From positions 1-64,000 of the forward strand of contig CAMFYL010000002.1 in assembly GCA_946002055.1 (NCBI GenBank): a stretch of DNA of 64,000 nucleotides, given 5' to 3'. A program made the position numbers and the translations under genes. This DNA is from an uncultured Roseburia sp. (lineage in GTDB: Bacteria; Bacillota; Clostridia; Lachnospirales; Lachnospiraceae). The notes beneath the pieces were generated by a model, which saw nothing but the letters and a program-made list of their open reading frames with translations, made no database searches and was not told where the DNA came from. Each line of letters opens with the position of its first letter. The first letter of the stretch is position 1. Of this stretch, positions 59,474-64,000 are shown in pieces.

Positions 59474-59705
59474 AGTTGGTGTGTATGAAAAAGACGGGAT
59501 TTGACAAATGTCTCTGCCCGTCTTTTTCTTTTTCTGGGTTCTTTGGTGAACTGTACACTCCGATGGCGGTGGCGTTAATGTATGCATAGTCTATCTGAAT
59601 GGGATTTCCGTTTTTGCCCATAAAAGAACAAAAGTCCTTGCTATTATGTATTAACCGTGATACAATCAATACGGAACAAGTGTTTGCATTGGGGGATGAG
59701 ACACT

Positions 59706-60274
59706 ATGAGAAAAATATTCGTTAATGACACAGAAATACAAATTCCAGAGGAATTGTAGCAAAGGCAGGAAGATATGGAGGAACATATGCTTATAAAGAT
59801 ATTGCGTTTGAGTTTGCAAGCTGGGTTTCACCTAAATTCAAATTATATCTGATAAAAGAATTTGAAAGATTAAAAAAGGAAGAAGAAAAACAGGTAGGAT
59901 GGAATGCAAAGCGAGAATTGGCCAAGATAAATTATCGGATACATACTGATGCAATTAAGGAAAACCTAATTCCAAAGCAAGTGACTAACCAACAGACGGC
60001 CATTGTGTATGCATCGGAAGCGGATGTTCTGAATGTTGCATTATTTGGGAAAACGGCGAAAGAATGGAGAGAACAGAATACGGAAAAGAAGGGGAATATC
60101 AGAGATTATGCAACTGTAAATGAGCTGATATGCCTTTCAAATCTTGAAAGTTTGAACGCAGTTTTTATTGAGGATGGCTTGCCACAGAAAGAACGATTGG
60201 TTAAATTAAATGAGATAGCGATACATCAAATGATTATATTGGAAGAGCAAGAGGAACATTTATATTTAAAATAA
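59706..60274 (+). pseudogene. KilA-N domain protein, 5' part deleted internally
   Basis: ATG 59706 MRKIFVNDTEIQIPEEL*; other frame continues IVAKAGRYGGTYAYKDIAFEFASWVSPKFKLYLIKEFERLKKEEEK...INYRIHTDAIKENLIPKQ into ORF 59918-60274. Confidence 0.7.
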
Positions 60275-60340
60275 ATCTAATTCCCCCGAATTCGGGGGAA
60301 TAAAATAGGTTGAATAATGCACTTGCGAAAGGAGAGAATG

Positions 60341-60546
60341 ATGAATAAGAAAATCACAATTCGTCCGGAAGAACACAGAGATTATAAGGATATAATTTCT
60401 ATAACAAGGTGGGATTTCGTACATCATCAGAGTATGACATTTTCCCTACATCCGGGTGGCCGATGGAAGATCCCAGATGTATGATGTGCCAAGAGACATA
60501 TGAAGGATCATTGAATGGCATAGGTGGTTATATTGTTTATGATATG
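60341..60546 (+). pseudogene. GNAT N-acetyltransferase remnant with internal deletion, truncated at an IS end
   Basis: MMNKKITIRPEEHRDYKDIISI then frame change YNKVGFRTSSEYDIFPTSGWPMEDPRCMMCQETYEGSLNGIGGYIVYDMY. Confidence 0.65.
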
Positions 60547-60607
60547 TACTCAAACTTCGCACTTGAATAAGTGCCTATGCACCTTGAAAATTCAATAATA
60601 ACTGGCA
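60547..60607 (+). repeat. IS-end repeat copy A (tactcaaacttcgcac...tatgcacct..gaaaattcaata..ctggca)
   Basis: Shared with 63324-63380. Confidence 0.8.
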
Positions 60608-60682
60608 TAAAAATAGCATGAAACCAATGGTTTTGGTATAATTGAGTTGACAATAAACAATTACAAACCGGAGGCTCATGCT

Positions 60683-60830
60683 ATGAATAAAAGTATAACA
60701 CAAGACAACCAAGAAGTATGTATATGAGCTTTATTACTGGTAAAAATACGCCGTCATTTGCAAAGGACTCTGTATATTGGTTTATGAAAATGCCGCAGAT
60801 TAACTAGATTCGTTTTACTACAATTCTTAA
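60683..60830 (+). pseudogene. IS4-like transposase N-terminal remnant
   Basis: atgaataaaagtataacacaag... and MSFITGKNTPSFAKDSVYWFMKMPQIN*IRFTT fragments. Confidence 0.5.
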
Positions 60831-61032
60831 GACTAAAAAACATGATAAAATACGCATAGCAGTTATTGTTGTTATGTGGTTGTTTAAGTGTGGTAACTTA
60901 ACAATACAACATAAAAACAAAAACTGCTATTTTAATTTAAAAAAGTAGTGGTTTCATGTACTTAGGGCTACCGGTTTCGCTAGCGACGTGGTATAATTAA
61001 TATAAGTCAAATCGGGCGACGTCGAAAGCACC

Positions 61033-61071
61033 ACAGGACATTCTGTTCCAATGACGAACAGACATCCTGCG
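61033..61071 (+). other. Hairpin in the 5' leader of the Cache-MCP gene
   Basis: caggacattctgttc caatgac gaacagacatcctg. Confidence 0.5.
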
Positions 61072-61100
61072 GACAGATAAAGTTAAAAGGAGAGGAACAA

Positions 61101-63137
61101 ATGTTAAAAAAACAGAAACTGAGTACCAGTATTACCTTGCTGATTACAGTCATCGTCGGTGCATGTATGTTGATGCTGTTTTTCATGTCGAATTCCAACA
61201 TGACCTCCGCTACGAAGGATGCAGCGAGGGACAGTATGGAAACATCCCTGAATGCGAAGATTCAGATTATCAGTCAATATACGGACAGCGCCGAAAAGTT
61301 GTTGATTGCCTTTAGTCAGAGCGGTGAGCTCAACGCCTTTGTCAGAAATCCCTCTGACGCCGATTTAAAGAAAGCTGCCCAGGAGTACAATGAGCGGTAC
61401 TATGCGTCTATCGGCAACTGGGAGGGAATATATCTGGATACCTGGGATTCTACGGTCATTACCCATTCCAATCCCGATGTACCGGGAATGGTGATGCGTG
61501 AGGGTGATTCCCTGAAATCATTGCAGGATAGTATTCTGGCTGCCGACGGTGTTGAGAATGTAGGTATTTTGGAATCTCCGGCATCCGGTCAGAACGTAAT
61601 GTCCATGTATTATCCGATTTATGACGGGAAGACACCAGTGGGTTTTGTGGGCGGTGCCAAGCTTGTGGATGAGCTGGGGGTTTTATTGGATGAATCCGTG
61701 ATTGAGGGAATGGAACACGCTACTTATTCACTGATTAATCTGAAAAACAATACCTATATCTTTGACAGCAATGCAGAGCTGGTGAGAACGGAGGTTACCG
61801 ATCCCCAGATACTAAGCATAATCGAAGATATCAATGCCGGGAAGGCAGAGGGCAATAAGGAATATACCGGAGAGGACGGCAAGGACTATTTTGCGGTATA
61901 TACCCATATGACCGATAAGAACTGGGCATTGGTGATCAAGGATGAGACACAGGAGATCTACGCCACAGCGATTCGCAATAGGAACGTACTCGGTGGAGCG
62001 TGTGTATTGGCACTGGTGTTGATTGTCGGCATTTCATTTGTTGCAATCCGCCTTAGTGTGCGTCCTCTGAACCGTGTTGTACATACAATCGAACAGCTCA
62101 AGGATCTGGAGCTGTCAGAGGATGAAGGAATCAAGGATTATGTGGGAAGAAAAAGTGAAGTAGGACTGCTGGCAAGTGCAGTGGATACCCTGTCCGGTGT
62201 CTTCCGCGAGATAGTGAATACACTGAATGAATGCTCTGAATCCCTGATTGACAGCTCCAATACCATGTCTGTCACATCCAAGGATTTGATGGAAGGTATA
62301 GAAAACAATGCAGCGACAACGGAAGAGCTCTCCGCAAGCATTTTCAATACCAATGCATCCATCGATGCTGTTACCGGTGAAATCTCACGAATGAATGATA
62401 TGGTTGCCAACATTGAGGATAAGGTTCGTGACGGTAATGTGAAGAGCAGTCATCTCATAGAGACGGCAGATGCCATGAGAAAGCTTGCAGATGAAACCCT
62501 CATCTGCAATAGCAATAAGATCGAGAAAACCAAGGCAGATATTGAGACAGCCATGGAGAATCTGCAGGCATTGTCCAAGATTAACGTAATGGCTACGCAG
62601 ATTCTTGATATCACCAGTCAGACCAATCTTTTGTCTCTGAACGCATCCATTGAGGCGGCAAGGGCAGGAGAGACAGGAAGAGGATTTGCTGTTGTGGCAG
62701 GGGAGATAGGAAGTCTTGCCGAGAGCTCATCCAAGACAGTAAATGAAATTCAGGCCATTTGTGCGGAAGCAAATCGGAGTATCCAGAGCGTTCGGGCATG
62801 CTTTGAGGATGTTGTGGCGTTCATGGAAAGTGACGTATCCAAGCAGTTCAAGGAATTTGCGGATATGGCGAAGGAATACGGACAGGCGGTCGGAGAGATT
62901 CAGAAGGCCATTACTTCCATTGAGGAAACGTCCTCAATGTTTAGTGAATCGGTTGAGAGTATTAACAGACAGGTGGATGTTGTAAGTGCGGCCTCCAGTG
63001 ATAATGAAGTAGGTGTGGAGGATATTATTGAAAAGAATAATGCAACTACATCTACTGCGGACGAAATTATCAGGATTGCCAATGATAACCAGAACAATGC
63101 AAACGCGATCAGGAATATCGTGGAACGGTTTCACTAG
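61101..63137 (+). CDS. Methyl-accepting chemotaxis protein with Cache-type sensor
   Basis: N-terminal TM, dCache-like extracellular domain, HAMP, tip [42 protein letters not shown]. Confidence 0.95.
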   Translation: MLKKQKLSTSITLLITVIVGACMLMLFFMSNSNMTSATKDAARDSMETSLNAKIQIISQYTDSAEKLLIAFSQSGELNAFVRNPSDADLKKAAQEYNERYYASIGNWEGIYLDTWDSTVITHSNPDVPGMVMREGDSLKSLQDSILAADGVENVGILESPASGQNVMSMYYPIYDGKTPVGFVGGAKLVDELGVLLDESVIEGMEHATYSLINLKNNTYIFDSNAELVRTEVTDPQILSIIEDINAGKAEGNKEYTGEDGKDYFAVYTHMTDKNWALVIKDETQEIYATAIRNRNVLGGACVLALVLIVGISFVAIRLSVRPLNRVVHTIEQLKDLELSEDEGIKDYVGRKSEVGLLASAVDTLSGVFREIVNTLNECSESLIDSSNTMSVTSKDLMEGIENNAATTEELSASIFNTNASIDAVTGEISRMNDMVANIEDKVRDGNVKSSHLIETADAMRKLADETLICNSNKIEKTKADIETAMENLQALSKINVMATQILDITSQTNLLSLNASIEAARAGETGRGFAVVAGEIGSLAESSSKTVNEIQAICAEANRSIQSVRACFEDVVAFMESDVSKQFKEFADMAKEYGQAVGEIQKAITSIEETSSMFSESVESINRQVDVVSAASSDNEVGVEDIIEKNNATTSTADEIIRIANDNQNNANAIRNIVERFH

Positions 63138-63183
63138 TGAAACTTGACAGCAATCATGGTATGGATTTTCGGTAAAATTTCAA

Positions 63184-63218
63184 ACACCGCTCCGAGTCAT
63201 TCGGAGCGGTGTTTTTGC
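63184..63218 (+). terminator. Strong rho-independent terminator
   Basis: aacaccgctccgagtcattcggagcggtgttttt. Confidence 0.92.
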
Positions 63219-63323
63219 AGGGGACCGAAGTTTTTGGCTAAACATGAAGAAGTTTTTTCAAATCTTCGGAGAAGGATAAATGGCTAATACTATGTATTAC
63301 GATATTGAACAGTATAAATTAAT

Positions 63324-63380
63324 TACTCAAACTTCGCACATAAGTTTTAGCTATGCACCTGGAAAATTCAATACCTGGCA
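63324..63380 (+). repeat. IS-end repeat copy B
   Basis: tactcaaacttcgcacataagttttagctatgcacctggaaaattcaatacctggca. Confidence 0.8.
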
Positions 63381-63407
63381 GCTATTCAATTGTCAATGTT
63401 CAGTCAA

Positions 63408-64000
63408 TTATGCCGCTTGCAATTTCGATTTTAAAAGTGCAGGTATTGCATCCATAAATGCATCTACCAGCTCGTCGATTTTTTCATCAGATATATCTAT
63501 CTGATCCGCAAGCAGCGTCCTGAACATTTGAAGCATCATTTGAAAAGCCTGTATCCATGTGATATCAAACATCTCATCAGAAAAGTATAAAAAGAGTTCT
63601 CCCATGGAACGGGGATCGTTTGACTCGCGACTCTCCAGGGAAAGCATCATATATCTTGCAAAAACGATTGCTGTATGGGTTATCATTGCATCATAAGATA
63701 TGGATCTGCATTCTTTGCTCAGATTTAGATAGCTCTTGCAGACTTTGAAGAATACCTCGATGTCCCAGCGTTTTCCATAAATGCGGATGATTTCGTCTTC
63801 GCTCAGACTTATGTCTGTGGAAATGAGGCAGAGATATTCGTTTCTTTTGTTCTTGTTGCGGACATAAACCACCTTTGCAGGAATGATTTTTCCATCCTTT
63901 ACAACGTCTACCTTGACGGAGAGCAGATATCTGGAACGCCCACGCCGTTTCTTGTTCTTGCTGTAAATAGTGGTCAGTGGCATATCTTCGCCGTTATACC
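63408..64000 (-). mobile_element. IS4-like DDE transposase, C-terminal part (continues beyond window)
   Basis: SKNKKRRGRSRYLLSVKVDVVKDGKIIPAKVVYVRNKNKRNEYLCLISTDISLSEDEIIRIYGKRWDIEVFFKVCKSYLNLSKECRSISYDA (Y..R.K/WxIE-type transposase core). Confidence 0.85.

Overview
The window reads as a Firmicutes chromosome segment, probably a motile Lachnospiraceae-like clostridium (inferred from gene content, not searched). Positions 1 to about 5380 look like one end of an integrative element. It has a Tn916-type Xis/Int pair at the right end and carries an XRE regulator, a zinc-ribbon membrane protein with a duplicated C-terminal domain, and an SPFH/GYF-like protein. The rest is mostly ordinary core genome: ychF, nrdR, yqeG-like, rpiB, efp, a lysA-like gene, two tRNAs, mecA, a Bce-type two-component/ABC module, aminopeptidase P, polA, coaE, an FtsA-domain protein, an MBL hydrolase, ACT and DUF711 proteins, an ABC-F protein, nifJ/PFOR, a CBS-type inorganic pyrophosphatase, a TPP riboswitch followed by thiSFGHEDC, malic enzyme, rho, rpmE, prmC and prfA. 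Positions about 59.5-64 kb are a decay/insertion zone: internally deleted KilA-N and GNAT genes, two copies of an IS end, transposase fragments, and a Cache-type chemotaxis receptor between the IS ends. The best candidates for something undescribed are: (1) the zinc-ribbon/SPFH-GYF cargo cassette; (2) a ~205-nt full-length foldback at 53204-53408 whose arm differences are mostly G-U compatible on the + strand; (3) an XRE repressor with a perfect 16-bp palindrome in its promoter, followed by an unrecognised 95-aa protein; (4) an unlisted 35-aa ORF at 25404-25511. No CRISPR array, rRNA or complete prophage was seen. All family calls are by eye; no database search was run.
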